A stretch of 64,000 nucleotides of DNA from Legionella jamestowniensis (GCF_001467745.1 NZ_LNYG01000013.1:1053354-1117353); one strand, 5' to 3'; numbered from the stretch's first letter, positions 20,501-28,400 are shown. Notes: a model not told the origin generated them from the letters alone. Translations and numbers: made by a program.

Positions 20501-23500
20501 TTTAACCCAGCAAGACTGGAAAACACTATTTCCCGACACGATTCCTGTACAAATTGCAGAATATCAAAAAATGGCTGAGGCATTTGCTTATGTGAACAGC
20601 AACATCTGGGTTCAAACACTAACCATGGTGGAGTTGCAGGAAAAATTTAATTTGCCTCTAAATAGTCTCAGCTTTCTTGATAATCATCTGCAACCTCTTT
20701 TAAGGCTTAAACAACGTCTCGAGCAGCCGTTGCTTCTTTTCTTAAAAAATCTATCCAAGGAAGAAAAACATTACCTTGAACTATGTCTTGAGATGTCTCT
20801 TAGCAAGTTCTACGACCTTCAAGGCCTTAACAATCCTGAAGAAGCCCAGCCTGAGGAAATGGCCCTAGCCACCATTGAAGCGCTTTTCAAACTTAAGAAC
20901 TACCCAGCTTTCAAAATCACTCAGGAAATGAGCATTGATATCGTGCTTATTACCTTTGCACAACAAACCACTTCTAAGAAAATATTAAATACTCTTTTAG
21001 AAAATCGCCCTTCACAGGCCTTGATTAAGACTATTCTGCAGAATTCTTGTTGTGATGATACGATAGTGAAATCCTTGTTGGACTCTCATAGAACATTTTC
21101 AGAGGAAACGCTTAACTTACTTGCCGAAAAATGTCATTCTGAAGAATTTGCCACTAAACTTTATCAAAAAGAAGGACTTCCTGAAAAAGCACTACGAATT
21201 TTACTTAAAAATGGGAAGCTAAATACCGCGCAGTTATTTTCCGTTTTGGATGAGACTTCAAATTTTAAAATAATTTCTTTAGTCTATTCCCATCCAGCTG
21301 CTGGTGATTCTATTCAGCAAGCAGCCTTGAAACACCCAGACCTTTCTCCTCGTTTAGTGTGCAATTTGTTAACCAAGAAACCGTTTCCTTCCGACACTGT
21401 GATTTTACAATTTTTAACAGATTCTACCCTTATTACCAATGCTACATTAGAAATTCTGATTAAAGAGATAAAAAATCCTGAAGTTATAGTAAAAATTATG
21501 ACTCACCGAGCAGCAACGCCCGCACTGAACAACCTTGTTCTTGAACAGCATGAACTTTCACTTGCAATTGCAAAAATTATTCTTAAAGGTAAAACTGATA
21601 AAAAAATATTGGAAAATCTCTTTTTCAAGATATTAGATCGATACCAGAACTCTCAAGTAATTTCCGAAAAAGAAGAATGGGAGAATTGCCTTGCAGACAT
21701 TCTTGGAAAAACCCCCGATCTTCATCCTATAAGAGCCATTGAAGCCCTTAAACAAACAAAAATAAGCGCAAGACTTGGGTTTTCTTTCTTATACTGTTTT
21801 GGTCGAAATTTAATAGCGATTTTACCCTTTCAAGAAATGGCCGCAACGGACAATGTGGAATCATTAAAACTGCTTTTTGCGCAAAGAAACACAGGAGAAC
21901 TTTCGGAAGAGAAATTACTAATGCTTGCCAAACGCTGTGAAACTATACAATTAAGCGAGCTGCTCCTCAAACGCTCAGACATCACTGACAGTGTATTGCA
22001 GGAGTTGTTAACTAGCGCTCCGCTCACAGCCTCTTTACTGGCATTAATCATTGAAAAGGCATCCTCTCCTGATATGCTGGAACGAGTTTATGCGCACTCT
22101 GCTGCCTCTACTAAAAATAAAGAAAGTATTTTCGCAAGCCCTCTCCTTAATACGGAGCTCTTTAAATCATTCCTGGAGCAAAACAGGGTGGGAAATGGTG
22201 AGGTGACCCTGGCTTTAAAAAATCCCGCCTGCCATATTACCCCAGATCTATTGAAAAGAATGGCTGAAATGGCATTTTCTTCTGATGTGTTGGCCGGTAT
22301 TGTGGCGTATGCCAAAGGAAATCAAGAGGTAATGAGCGCTGTAATCGACAATGAAAACTTTTCTTTTAATACCGCCCAATGGATTCTGTATAGACTAGAT
22401 GATGTTGCAACACCTCAAGAATTGATTAAAAAATTAACTCTAAAAGCGTTTAAACACCTACAAAGCGAGCAAGAGCAACAAAAATGGGAGCCAGTCCTTC
22501 TTAGATTACTTATAAGATCAAGCTATATGCCTGGTCTAACAGATGAGATAGTAAAAATTATCAATGAACAAACCGAAATCAAAAGCTCAACAATAGGCGT
22601 CACTATTCTTCGTCGCTTTGGGAGTAGAGTAACGGTTAAATTACCGCTTGACGCTATGGTAAATAGCATTTCCGATACCGATGAAATTACCACATTGATT
22701 ACTCCTGGAACAATAAAGGAATTCACTGAGGAGCAATTATTAATACTTGTTCCAAAATGCACGACCCAAACTCTACGTGAGTTACTTTTCAAGAGAAAAG
22801 AGCTCACTGAAAAAACCCTTCAGGCTATTATTGCTCACCATATTGGTAATATGCCATTCTCCCAGATAATACTTATTCTCAAGCTAGCTAAAACTCCAGA
22901 GACACTGCGACCAATTCTTAATAAATACCGCGGGCATGACGATATCCGCAAACTATTACTACAGCATGAAGCGCTCTCTGCTGACTTAATGCTGTCAATC
23001 CTAAAAGCTATACCTCGAAATGAGCTGGAATTGGCTTTAAGCCATCCGACGGCAGTTACCGCTGATGTTTTACAAGCAATGACCCAATGTAATGTGTCCT
23101 CTGCGTTGTTGCTAAAAATATGCATGCATCGAAATGCTGACTCTGCGGTTAAAACCATGGTTCTTAAACAGCCTAATTTATCACCAGAAATTGCCCAATA
23201 CATCATTGATAGCTGTGGCATCGACATCGAACAACACCATGGCTTATTAAAAATACTGCTGACCAACATGTTTGAACGGTACAAACGTGAAAACAAAGTT
23301 GCCTGGGAACAGTGTCTCATTAAACTGGTAGAAAAATATGAACGTGGAACCGATGCTGCTGGCGACATGATTACCATCATCAAACAACAACAAAATTTAA
23401 CGCCGACACTCGGCTTAAAAATTCTACAGCAGTTTGGCAAAGATGTGGCATCGGCTTTACCTATTCGGCAAATGATTCAAATTGCCGATGCAAAGGAGAT

Positions 23501-24179
23501 TGATTTACTGGTTGATTCTGAAAAAACTGGCCCGCTTTCTGAAGAGAATTTATTGCTATTGGTTGATAAATGCAAAAAGCCAGAACATTTTGCGCACATA
23601 CTCAAAAAAAATAACCTCACTGAGCATGTACTGTATGCCATACTCAATAAAATACCTGATTACGACAATTTGCATCTTACGCTTTCTCACCCGCGTTTAT
23701 CTGAAAGAAGCCGAAGGCAATGGCTTGAAACACTAAATAGGCAGTATGATGAACTAGCATCAGTTCAAGACCCTGAGAAAAAATTACTGCTTTCATTAGA
23801 GAAGCTAAAAATTAAAAGCTGCCAACATGCTGTGAAAGCACTCAAGGATAGCAATTATGAATCCGCAGCTAAAACAGCAGTGACTCTTTATCATGCATTA
23901 AACCAGGAAATGGAAAATTATTTCAGCTCCCCAACACCTTCCACTGCACAAGACTTTCAATTGAATTGTATAAAAGCTATCAATGATGCAAAAGGCGTTT
24001 TAGAGGTACATCGCGGCTACAAACAAATCTTGGTAGATATTGTCAATGCAATTTTGGCAGCGGTTACTTTGAACTTGAAATCTGTATTTTCTAACAATTG
24101 GCGATTCTTCCAGGCTAAAACAGCCAGTGTCGAGATTGTTGATGAAATAAGCAAAACATTAATACCGCAGAATGCATAA
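11577..24179 (+). CDS. Giant 4200-residue protein with DUF3638-like ATPase core and C-terminal tandem repeats; candidate Dot/Icm effector
   Basis: One uninterrupted frame of 4200 codons. Visible regions: (1) residues 1-330, with GGHGMVYQI (His116), a second glycine-rich strand FNAGAGIEYHH and SGTCAQRC (Cys234), suggesting a permuted papain-like cysteine protease; (2) 330-1940, largely helical and unrecognised; (3) 1940-2650, a P-loop ATPase resembling eukaryotic DUF3638/DUF3645 proteins: Walker A IIPGGGKSK (K1955), Walker B-like NLIDEVH (D2085), then FYDQVHTLGTD (near 2542) and DRMRGLS (near 2578), like helicase motifs V-VI; (4) EVQIQKQVQKQVQTQ at 2746-2760, a charged/Gln linker; (5) about 3100-4060, four degenerate repeats of about 272 residues; (6) an effector-like C-terminus NNWRFFQAKTASVEIVDEISK. 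DUF3638 is mainly known from large eukaryotic proteins, so a eukaryotic origin and host-cell role are inferred. No signal peptide or membrane helix was noticed. Confidence 0.85.
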   Translation: MTKITASLFAHIENDANLSGVYNLEGQKFINTISYLQQYLDQLQSKREVPPAYVNLISDTNYLKTVESKRAEIIQSGSLDEDIVNLADTITNDILTLDIGERLLLPGGWLNFDGGHGMVYQITRTEHGFRFTVFNAGAGIEYHHKKSSIEKELYNPTKTWEFPFPKTPHEKKELSFFIGRLLKARLPTATRKAFDEKILYEETLASISHIGGYEVVPEKIPDFGYTSGQLSGTCAQRCIHQMLKLNSSSAKVYERFIFKFKHYALLDYVKACFDTKEEPLTPAVINQIRFAIENNLKILNISNLFDAEKTQHYFTELSQIKEKINNHKFTKPVKKITEYDPLPLLIVRGNQDTAKPPYLYTPSYYEKPPLPVHLGTGKNLLINLDKIINQIAHLEPATQYYYLEQVLTSLPTNVETNRFYAELNNLSQYQRFSNQLDSLQKILLQLQDNWLKGSRIPSLQVMQLQLLNMQVKVHEKINQEDKLPSFNLFDATMLNTILGNNLRNPFYATNQPVLDKNFKALQKQYRSAAFNKHRVFYDYLKKLLATEPDLNNQLKKLYNEKYSANATQLHTKIRKHGLEALYLISQHLKREELLSTSTLPGETNFSPIISKIVNHLAYESKLRRAINPFFAKELSYHQRLDFVMEKGKFFLYTPLYPTFLTWQELSTKLSEHKYPLSDSPAKDALRADIPNKSEYNDKITPLSANEIQLTPGNPAKDANRPVTQSDILARDYLHLRSKPRFQIALTLDYFIRHIDKLSLIENQRYVEANIFQPGLLLDALKEKAFLPQFDKFLKTGYRFFNKEGQFTSDSVLFLRLDFLVSRYLYHIDPQKGLARLKALQETLLNQLSVENTPDVTYVLQQYLFQTIMTRIDLDKDSGELFEQAFKAYAYIQSHANPFILEDTAHRVDVDSNIAKFQILISHQSINQVTPVVKNFLLPESEQENWEIAADSFPMYRLTHKLNGKTLRFNILQGKRFENGLAHSGLPLELQKHPLIKHLNLQDKHECLVDPEGTYLRLPEDKVELFYKNNNLIVQKQWSVGGAFREYELQPLSQHHLAQHANKKTAPINVSLPHVLTDGTMDYWHETNDSNHGLLVHNNKPVYSISKGVLTVLDEQGKETNYKLDTLPANYRPLLNNFESNKFILTYSSLTDTIVKLPRYNLTFELHPSDPQLVYTETKERVIDCPSPIHPAVAGLVLEKNSHTRYLVPVGRFFATEKEAKQGEFYPVIHDIYGTIAESALQQEWNKKPPIQKPLWHYQNSERTLSFRLQNGEPVADTVADALYLAYIYLATNQVEKAWAVLQDCNTRLGGLTGDPAELQFISWIFEDLPHRLSDNHREAARQTPPYVACQLKAMSLACDFLLQDRKFDLKEPTIDDTANSQCAQLQYQQVKSFLDNLPAKIYDSFSRLQRVRRHLEHDYDLSTLERKRLLDYYQQSQPKKASPKGALGYEWMLLNLETLKQERDTLLSRQQSNPLSLDDNKRLAFIEKHLKKIKPPLAKSSHLQLVAIDLTLNRDSRINEARLPQKTKRIFDSWQNMLSFKDETDVLKLSSAFDALNSAISEHDFICHFPVYLKIAATNQDPTLFKRLLDFCTATLIANRHILLEKQESSIPLLCNILYRTCNNRSNLVLDLDNFKLADLIRGVSSFSCPPLKVYEPKDIYQHVLAKPEDILKRERPQTIPLTPPMLETTTLFDLLNSLAKQTIGNNRGLNELSNQLDSVITQYRELQAETAQHLQETATEDAAGKLLLQSEQQQKELAQQFTDNPLLAKLVLDRVDSIVVSIDKVREKAWKKALFLANLGPDTPQQRIAWEISKQAKEKPTLNKKELLSIYCRADLNYTVELTGLNSTKAKELYELIHNALVKGIQSQLFKQVKSKLSSATKTGNIDAALEALDTLAREEIPALASPATVIIQHEQDILLRKRQVTALQSLLEPAPDGRGFKNVIEKIIPGGGKSKVIIPVVAEMKAQGDNLVIIEVPPALLATNYIDANRTSQRLFGKRAHRFEFDRNSTVSPKRLEQIYRQFVEVMTTKSYLITTGDSLRSLEAKYIELLSVKERDKTWHKQVYWLDKIVNLLHHNADNLIDEVHKGLWLKSILNYTLGESHPLESTLIRNAVALYGFIDDKLIKTAHTLPQNYDWAPFQTDLATKLVNDPTSPLTSFINKAVRVYGTDVKKELINYLSNKATELSPVILEATAEEKATLAFFKQEITVLLPATLQGSNTVSKHNVTYGRSRLENLSPLQYTLAIPYIGNRLANERSRFGNELEAVNYTMQMMLTKGIGKKLFKELIATWLAAARQELFQNPGLKHLDATPTGKGFALLEKDTGLKLSQVQLNNPQQIAALLARHKHNRSLIATLLQERVLRQINQDGTILSIDAYNHVDICRSTQGVSGTPSNYTTYHQRLHYNPKSSFGSDAYTVELLRSKDSKISYFDYENTAQFIEKTLTNSEAHERIRAIIDINATFTGVTNLNVATEIVSFINKHPDHFSLPIKHVLYFNEEQVLCALDVTKPEKPIVLGTSEEKEISLLLGSKPEERFTFYDQVHTLGTDIRQYLEAHALVLADEKIPFQAWKQGNDRMRGLSQSQTLEFILPKRLQDLTYDEWIQRMQDNDKSVLALDNLSAAKGQMRNLLRRRCLSLIQDLPSEEAGRKAELTEHFAPFFIDTPSRDFFALYGAISKKEKVTVIFENFKQQLLETWKTCHAKAKIELSATELEQIEQRLQEIIKSAIPNGLAEYEDTANSLSKEVQIQKQVQKQVQTQHTLDGCFNPHLKSKETYDWYNLRFNFTYYLNQLTLPLNTFCANSATPELFSQNLRASKNYVETYQGQQKYADAFLKPVFLVWYHLKNEKLQATIVTSQDAENLQDIVKDSPGSWIATTEDTVVAGEAPEAICANSDYQRLREQVRFFNGECSSLLNQGTPLLWLNEQPANKIAFFERYLLPYRPGNEAELEQLKTVLLKGNIEGFAYIANHPFEDLTQQDWKTLFPDTIPVQIAEYQKMAEAFAYVNSNIWVQTLTMVELQEKFNLPLNSLSFLDNHLQPLLRLKQRLEQPLLLFLKNLSKEEKHYLELCLEMSLSKFYDLQGLNNPEEAQPEEMALATIEALFKLKNYPAFKITQEMSIDIVLITFAQQTTSKKILNTLLENRPSQALIKTILQNSCCDDTIVKSLLDSHRTFSEETLNLLAEKCHSEEFATKLYQKEGLPEKALRILLKNGKLNTAQLFSVLDETSNFKIISLVYSHPAAGDSIQQAALKHPDLSPRLVCNLLTKKPFPSDTVILQFLTDSTLITNATLEILIKEIKNPEVIVKIMTHRAATPALNNLVLEQHELSLAIAKIILKGKTDKKILENLFFKILDRYQNSQVISEKEEWENCLADILGKTPDLHPIRAIEALKQTKISARLGFSFLYCFGRNLIAILPFQEMAATDNVESLKLLFAQRNTGELSEEKLLMLAKRCETIQLSELLLKRSDITDSVLQELLTSAPLTASLLALIIEKASSPDMLERVYAHSAASTKNKESIFASPLLNTELFKSFLEQNRVGNGEVTLALKNPACHITPDLLKRMAEMAFSSDVLAGIVAYAKGNQEVMSAVIDNENFSFNTAQWILYRLDDVATPQELIKKLTLKAFKHLQSEQEQQKWEPVLLRLLIRSSYMPGLTDEIVKIINEQTEIKSSTIGVTILRRFGSRVTVKLPLDAMVNSISDTDEITTLITPGTIKEFTEEQLLILVPKCTTQTLRELLFKRKELTEKTLQAIIAHHIGNMPFSQIILILKLAKTPETLRPILNKYRGHDDIRKLLLQHEALSADLMLSILKAIPRNELELALSHPTAVTADVLQAMTQCNVSSALLLKICMHRNADSAVKTMVLKQPNLSPEIAQYIIDSCGIDIEQHHGLLKILLTNMFERYKRENKVAWEQCLIKLVEKYERGTDAAGDMITIIKQQQNLTPTLGLKILQQFGKDVASALPIRQMIQIADAKEIDLLVDSEKTGPLSEENLLLLVDKCKKPEHFAHILKKNNLTEHVLYAILNKIPDYDNLHLTLSHPRLSERSRRQWLETLNRQYDELASVQDPEKKLLLSLEKLKIKSCQHAVKALKDSNYESAAKTAVTLYHALNQEMENYFSSPTPSTAQDFQLNCIKAINDAKGVLEVHRGYKQILVDIVNAILAAVTLNLKSVFSNNWRFFQAKTASVEIVDEISKTLIPQNA
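20958..23740 (+). repeat. Four degenerate tandem repeats of about 272 residues inside the giant protein
   Basis: The anchor motif FSEETLNLLAEKC (residue 3174) recurs as LSEEKLLMLAKRC (3442), FTEEQLLILVPKC (3716) and LSEENLLLLVDKC (3987), with spacings of 268, 274 and 271. A second anchor, ILxxFGxxVxxxLPxxxM, begins at Gly 3401, 3674 and 3946. Between anchors each copy carries short helical sub-repeats (SHPTAVTADVLQAM type), giving a HEAT-like solenoid. Boundaries are approximate; the first copy lacks a clear second anchor. Confidence 0.8.
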
Positions 24180-24182
24180 AAA

Positions 24183-24201
24183 GAGCACCATGGCTCCTTT
24201 T
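24183..24201 (+). terminator. Intrinsic terminator of the giant gene
   Basis: A short stem (GAGC pairing with GCTC, flanked by an A-run and a T-run) begins within four bases of the giant gene stop and ends in CTTTT. It lies before the convergent slipin gene. The stem is short, so efficiency is uncertain. Confidence 0.45.
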
Positions 24202-24213
24202 ATGCCAAAACGT

Positions 24214-24963
24214 TTACTTGGAACTTAACTTACTCAGTAAGTCACCTAATTCCATTGGCATTGGAAAGATAATCGTTGTGGGATTATTCGTGGCCAGGGC
24301 TGCCAATGTTTGTAAATACCGTAATTGCAGTGATTGCGGCTGCTGTGCTAACACTTGAGCCGCTTGTAATAATTTTTCTGACGCTTGTAATTCACCTTCT
24401 GCATGGATAACCTTAGCCCGCCTGTCTCGCTCCGCTTCAGCTTGTTTTGCAATTGCACGAATCATGCTTTCATCCAAATCCACGTGTTTAATTTCCACGT
24501 TTGAAACTTTGATTCCCCAATTATCCGTTTGTGCATCCAGAATTTTTTGAATATCGCTATTTAATTGTTCTCTTTCAGCCAGCATTTCATCCAATTCATG
24601 CTGTCCAAGTACTGAGCGCAATGTTGTTTGTGCTAATTGGCTGGTGGCTTCAAAATAATTTTCAACCTGGATAATAGCATGTTGTGGTTCTACCACACGA
24701 AAATACAATACGGCATTGACCCGCACAGAAACGTTATCCCTTGAAATCACATCCTGGCTAGGTACATCCATCACGATGGTACGTAAATCCACACGCACCA
24801 TCTGTTGGATAACGGGAATAATGATAATCAATCCTGGGCCCTTAACTCGCCAAAAGCGCCCAAGCAAAAATACTACGCCTCGCTCATATTCCCTAAGGAC
24901 TCGTAAGGTAGACATTAATAAAATGGCAATAATAATTATGAAAAAGCCCATGAATGAGAACAT
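24214..24963 (-). CDS. Slipin (stomatin-like SPFH/Band 7 protein)
   Basis: A membrane-anchored SPFH protein of 249 residues. One N-terminal membrane helix (residues 4-20) is followed by the Band 7 domain with [46 protein letters not shown] and a C-terminal helical segment [19 protein letters not shown] typical of prohibitin-like oligomerisation. Slipins form ring scaffolds at membranes and are cut or regulated by NfeD-type proteases. The upstream gene on the same strand is exactly such an NfeD protein, only 58 bases away, so the pair is an operon. Shine-Dalgarno AAAGGAG precedes the ATG. Confidence 0.93.
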   Translation of the reverse strand: MFSFMGFFIIIIAILLMSTLRVLREYERGVVFLLGRFWRVKGPGLIIIIPVIQQMVRVDLRTIVMDVPSQDVISRDNVSVRVNAVLYFRVVEPQHAIIQVENYFEATSQLAQTTLRSVLGQHELDEMLAEREQLNSDIQKILDAQTDNWGIKVSNVEIKHVDLDESMIRAIAKQAEAERDRRAKVIHAEGELQASEKLLQAAQVLAQQPQSLQLRYLQTLAALATNNPTTIIFPMPMELGDLLSKLSSK

Positions 24964-25021
24964 TTTTTTCTCCTTTGCCTGCTAGCTTCTTAATTCCCTT
25001 AGTTAAATAGTAGTTTATTTT

Positions 25022-26407
25022 TCAGCTTTCTATTTCTTCTACTTCAAGTTGCAAACCATGAGTTGCCACCACTTTGATGGGTTTATTAGCGGCAATAGGT
25101 TGTTGGGCATAGACAGCCCATATCTCGCCGCGAATGACAGCTTGACCGTGTGGGTCAATATTGCTTAAAGCTCGGCCTTCCGCCCCTAATAAGATATTAA
25201 CGCCGTGTTGTGGCTTGCGTCTTCTTGATTTTATGGCCATTGTTGCGAGGCTTAATAGCACAATCAAATTAACGGCCGCCATTGCCCAAATTGCCGACCA
25301 GGCAATTTGATAGCTATCTTGCTCAGTATCAATTAATAGAATTGAACCTATGACAAATGCCGCAGTTCCGCCTAAACCTAAAGCACCAAAACTTGGCGCA
25401 AAGGCTTCAGCGATAATAAAAAGAATACCTAAAACAATCAGGCTAAATCCTGCATAGTTAATGGGTAGCAATTGTAGGGCATACAAGGCTACCAAAATTG
25501 CAACGGCACCGACGACACCAGGCACTACAAAACCGGGATTGACCAGTTCGAAGAAAATTCCGTAAATTCCAAGCAATAATAGCAAATAGGCCACTGTAGG
25601 ATCAGTGATTACTTGTAAAAAACGCAAACGCCAATCCGGTGTGAGCTTAGTCACCTCAGCATTTTTTGTAAGCAATTTAATTTTTCTTCCAGCTTGACTT
25701 ACTTCCATACCATCTAATTGCTTGAATAAATCCGCTTTATTAGTCGCTATGAGGTTAATTACGCCACTTTGTAGTGCTTCATTTGCGGTCAACGTGGCCG
25801 CATTGAGAATGGCCTTTTCGGCAAATGCTGAATCACGCCCACGAAGCTGTGCTATGGCACGTAGATAAGCTATCGCATCGTTGGTAACTTTTTTATCCAT
25901 GGCAGTAGATTGTTCTTTTTTATCTTCTTTGCCAGTAAAACCATCACCGCTTAAAGTGACCGGACTTGCTGCCCCTAAATGGGTTCCTGGTGCCATTGCA
26001 GCTACCGTACTTGCATAAACGATAAAGGTACCCGCACTCGCAGCACGTGCCCCATTAGGCGCAACATAGGTAACCACCGGAACTTTCGAAGTCAGAATGT
26101 CTTGGACAATAAGACGCATCGATTTATCCAAGCCGCCTGGCGTATCAATAATTATCAAAATGAATGACGCGTCTTGGCCTTTTGTAATACCGCGATTTAC
26201 AAAATCAGCCGTCGCCGGCCCAATGGCTCCCTTAATCTCCATCTCAACAATTTTATTGGCCATTATAGGGAGAGAGATCATCCATAATCCAATAAACAAA
26301 ACAAAATAACGACAACAGATTGCGAGTTGACATTGAAAATGCAAATAGAGGTTTACGATAATTTTTTTCATAAGAACCACACACCATAAGGTGTGAAAAC
26401 CTTCCAT
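25022..26407 (-). CDS. NfeD-type membrane serine protease (ClpP-like domain plus NfeD membrane block)
   Basis: A 461-residue NfeD1b protein. After an N-terminal hydrophobic segment (to about residue 50) comes a ClpP/SppA-like protease domain: ILIIIDTPGGLDKSMR, GARAASAGTFI containing the likely Ser nucleophile, and a Lys-bearing helix further on. It is followed by four to five membrane helices (about 255-385) and an OB-fold NfeD domain at the C-terminus. It probably cleaves the C-terminal tail of the neighbouring slipin. The ATG at 26407 has AAGGA 5 bases upstream; an internal ATG at 26371 (MKKIIVNL) looks more like a signal-peptide start. A small hairpin (CACACC/GGTGTG, 26380-26395) lies between the two. 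Confidence 0.9.
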   Translation of the reverse strand: MEGFHTLWCVVLMKKIIVNLYLHFQCQLAICCRYFVLFIGLWMISLPIMANKIVEMEIKGAIGPATADFVNRGITKGQDASFILIIIDTPGGLDKSMRLIVQDILTSKVPVVTYVAPNGARAASAGTFIVYASTVAAMAPGTHLGAASPVTLSGDGFTGKEDKKEQSTAMDKKVTNDAIAYLRAIAQLRGRDSAFAEKAILNAATLTANEALQSGVINLIATNKADLFKQLDGMEVSQAGRKIKLLTKNAEVTKLTPDWRLRFLQVITDPTVAYLLLLLGIYGIFFELVNPGFVVPGVVGAVAILVALYALQLLPINYAGFSLIVLGILFIIAEAFAPSFGALGLGGTAAFVIGSILLIDTEQDSYQIAWSAIWAMAAVNLIVLLSLATMAIKSRRRKPQHGVNILLGAEGRALSNIDPHGQAVIRGEIWAVYAQQPIAANKPIKVVATHGLQLEVEEIES

Positions 26408-26783
26408 AGCGATCCTTAATTATCATCTATGGGATAAGAATAGCATTTTTTTTGAAATATCAATAAAAAGACCTTTACAGGTATACTTATACGTTTAAGG
26501 TTTATAATCTTCGATAATTACATCGTAGGTGAAAAAATAGTAGGACAATAAAAGGTAGTATATTTTTCTGCTGGTAGGTAATAAATATCTATCATAAAAT
26601 TTTTACAGGTTAGCTCATCTAAAAATACATTAATATTTTCTTTAACTGACCAGTCATCACTTAGCAATCGTGGGAGCTTGATAAGCAGTCACCTTGACTA
26701 TGCTATTGCTTCATCTAGATAACTGCCATTGAATGCTGTGAAGTTTTCACGCGAGCAAGCATCCACGAGACTAATTTGTCCAA
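26408..26783. other. Intergenic region with a possible degenerate coding remnant
   Basis: The 376-base gap between nfeD and the LbtU-like gene has no full gene. On the minus strand positions 26518-26688 form an open frame of about 56 codons with protein-like composition (for example WSVKENINVFLDEL) but no good start codon or Shine-Dalgarno and a stop just upstream. It may be the tail of a decayed gene. The rest is AT-rich and shows nothing I can name. Confidence 0.25.
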
Positions 26784-28400
26784 TTAAAAATACACACCAA
26801 TTTGAGCGACGACCGAATCAGATGCCTGGCCTGTGCCTACTGTGTTTAGATTAACCACACCCGGTGGAGCAATACCATTTGCAAATTGGTTGCGCCTATA
26901 GTCGATGTCATGGCGATATTCTAAACTTTCTACGGTATCTTTCCAAATGGAAATATTAAATACGCCAGCGAGCCGTTGTTGCGGTAAATTTAATGCTAAC
27001 GCTTGTTGGGTCCATTGATAGCCAAGGGCGAATGAAGCCGGCTTATTAAATGCCATAAAGGTGACCCCTGCTTCCAATTGCCCTGCTTGTGGCCTTGCCC
27101 CATGCCCATTAAAACTTAAATCCTGCGGGCTAAACGCTTCACTAGCAGCAACCCACTCAGCCGTAAAGTTATACCGATCAATACTTATTGTTCCATGAAC
27201 CCCTACCCCCGGCACCTTATGTACTGCTTCACTTCCATTAGTAGGTGAGCCAAATCCACCAAAGGTGGTACCTGGTGAAGAACCCGTATCTTGCATACCA
27301 GCTGAATCAGCAATGGAGCCAATATAGCTTGCACCAATCTCACCATTAATATTGCCGTTGTGAATAGCATAACCCGCATTAACACCACCAACACCCGAAT
27401 GACCATCGGTAGTATCTGATTTAAAGCCATAAACTGCAGCAAAAGGCCCAGAGGCAGTTTGTGATTTATAGCCAAATATAAACGGTCTTGATTTAGTACG
27501 AGTCAGTCTTAAGGGTAGCGGGGAACTAATCATAGAGCTTGAATATCTTCCAAAGGGCACATAAAGCTGGCCAGCTGTAAAGTAATAAGGAGTAATATCC
27601 AGATTACCGATATTAACGAAGCCCTGATTTAAGAAAAAGGTTGAGTTTTCTACCCTTGTTCCACCAATTGCCGGAGGAGTGTCATCATAGGCAATTGACA
27701 TAAATGCTTCGACCTTATCATTGAGTAAAGCCGCCACATCAAGTTCACTCGAGCCTAAGTTTAAATCACCGCTGGTATTGCCGATATAGGGACGTGTAAT
27801 ATCAGCAACAGGTTCAGCCTTTCCACTCAATGCAATAATAGGGATATTGGGAATGGGATAACCTATTTGCTCATAAGCCCTATAGACACGACGTCGCTGC
27901 TCCATTAACCGAATATCTCGATTAATACTGGAGATGTTCACGATATAATCTGAGCCATCAAAAGCGGGACGCTCACCCGTGTAAGGCGAGGTGATCACGG
28001 GTGTTCCGGCGATATAAGTAACTACTTCATTATCAGCAATGAGTGCCGTGGGGAAAAAACTGCTGGAATGGGGATCACCATCTATGGTGTGAACAAGTAC
28101 GTGCGCTGAATGGTATTTTCCTTTTACCCTTTCAGATTTGATGGTTCTTTCAGAAGAGCCAGAAACACTAGTTGTTGCTGGTGTAGTTGTTTGTTTATTA
28201 GCAATTTTTTTGCTAATAATTTGCTTCGGTTTTTCTGCAGTTTCTGATACTAATTGTTTTTGTAAACGATTAAGTTGTGTTTGCAAAGCTTTTGTTTGTT
28301 CTTGTAACCTTTGAATTTCTTTTTGTAACTCTGCATTGCTTGCAGCGTAAAGCGGTGCTGAAATAGCGACCATAGCCATTATTAATGCTCTCTGTTTCAC
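26784..28400 (-). CDS. LbtU-family siderophore porin
   Basis: A 538-residue outer membrane beta-barrel. A signal peptide (ending near PLYAASN) is followed by a short coiled coil QKEIQRLQEQTKALQTQLN, a Thr/Ser linker and a barrel with alternating strands ending in IGVYF, the aromatic C-terminus recognised by the Bam machinery. The N-terminal coiled coil plus barrel arrangement fits LbtU, the legiobactin receptor of Legionella, which lacks a TonB plug. The genus may hold several LbtU paralogues, so the ligand here is not certain and no gene symbol is given. The start is GTG with AGGAG 8 bases upstream. No legiobactin biosynthesis genes are nearby. Confidence 0.8.
   Translation of the reverse strand: MKQRALIMAMVAISAPLYAASNAELQKEIQRLQEQTKALQTQLNRLQKQLVSETAEKPKQIISKKIANKQTTTPATTSVSGSSERTIKSERVKGKYHSAHVLVHTIDGDPHSSSFFPTALIADNEVVTYIAGTPVITSPYTGERPAFDGSDYIVNISSINRDIRLMEQRRRVYRAYEQIGYPIPNIPIIALSGKAEPVADITRPYIGNTSGDLNLGSSELDVAALLNDKVEAFMSIAYDDTPPAIGGTRVENSTFFLNQGFVNIGNLDITPYYFTAGQLYVPFGRYSSSMISSPLPLRLTRTKSRPFIFGYKSQTASGPFAAVYGFKSDTTDGHSGVGGVNAGYAIHNGNINGEIGASYIGSIADSAGMQDTGSSPGTTFGGFGSPTNGSEAVHKVPGVGVHGTISIDRYNFTAEWVAASEAFSPQDLSFNGHGARPQAGQLEAGVTFMAFNKPASFALGYQWTQQALALNLPQQRLAGVFNISIWKDTVESLEYRHDIDYRRNQFANGIAPPGVVNLNTVGTGQASDSVVAQIGVYF

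Noticed and set aside
22835-23440. 201-codon minus-strand frame opposite the giant gene
   Set aside because: It lies wholly inside the giant gene, is rich in Ser and Cys in the manner of antisense frames and has no start signal.
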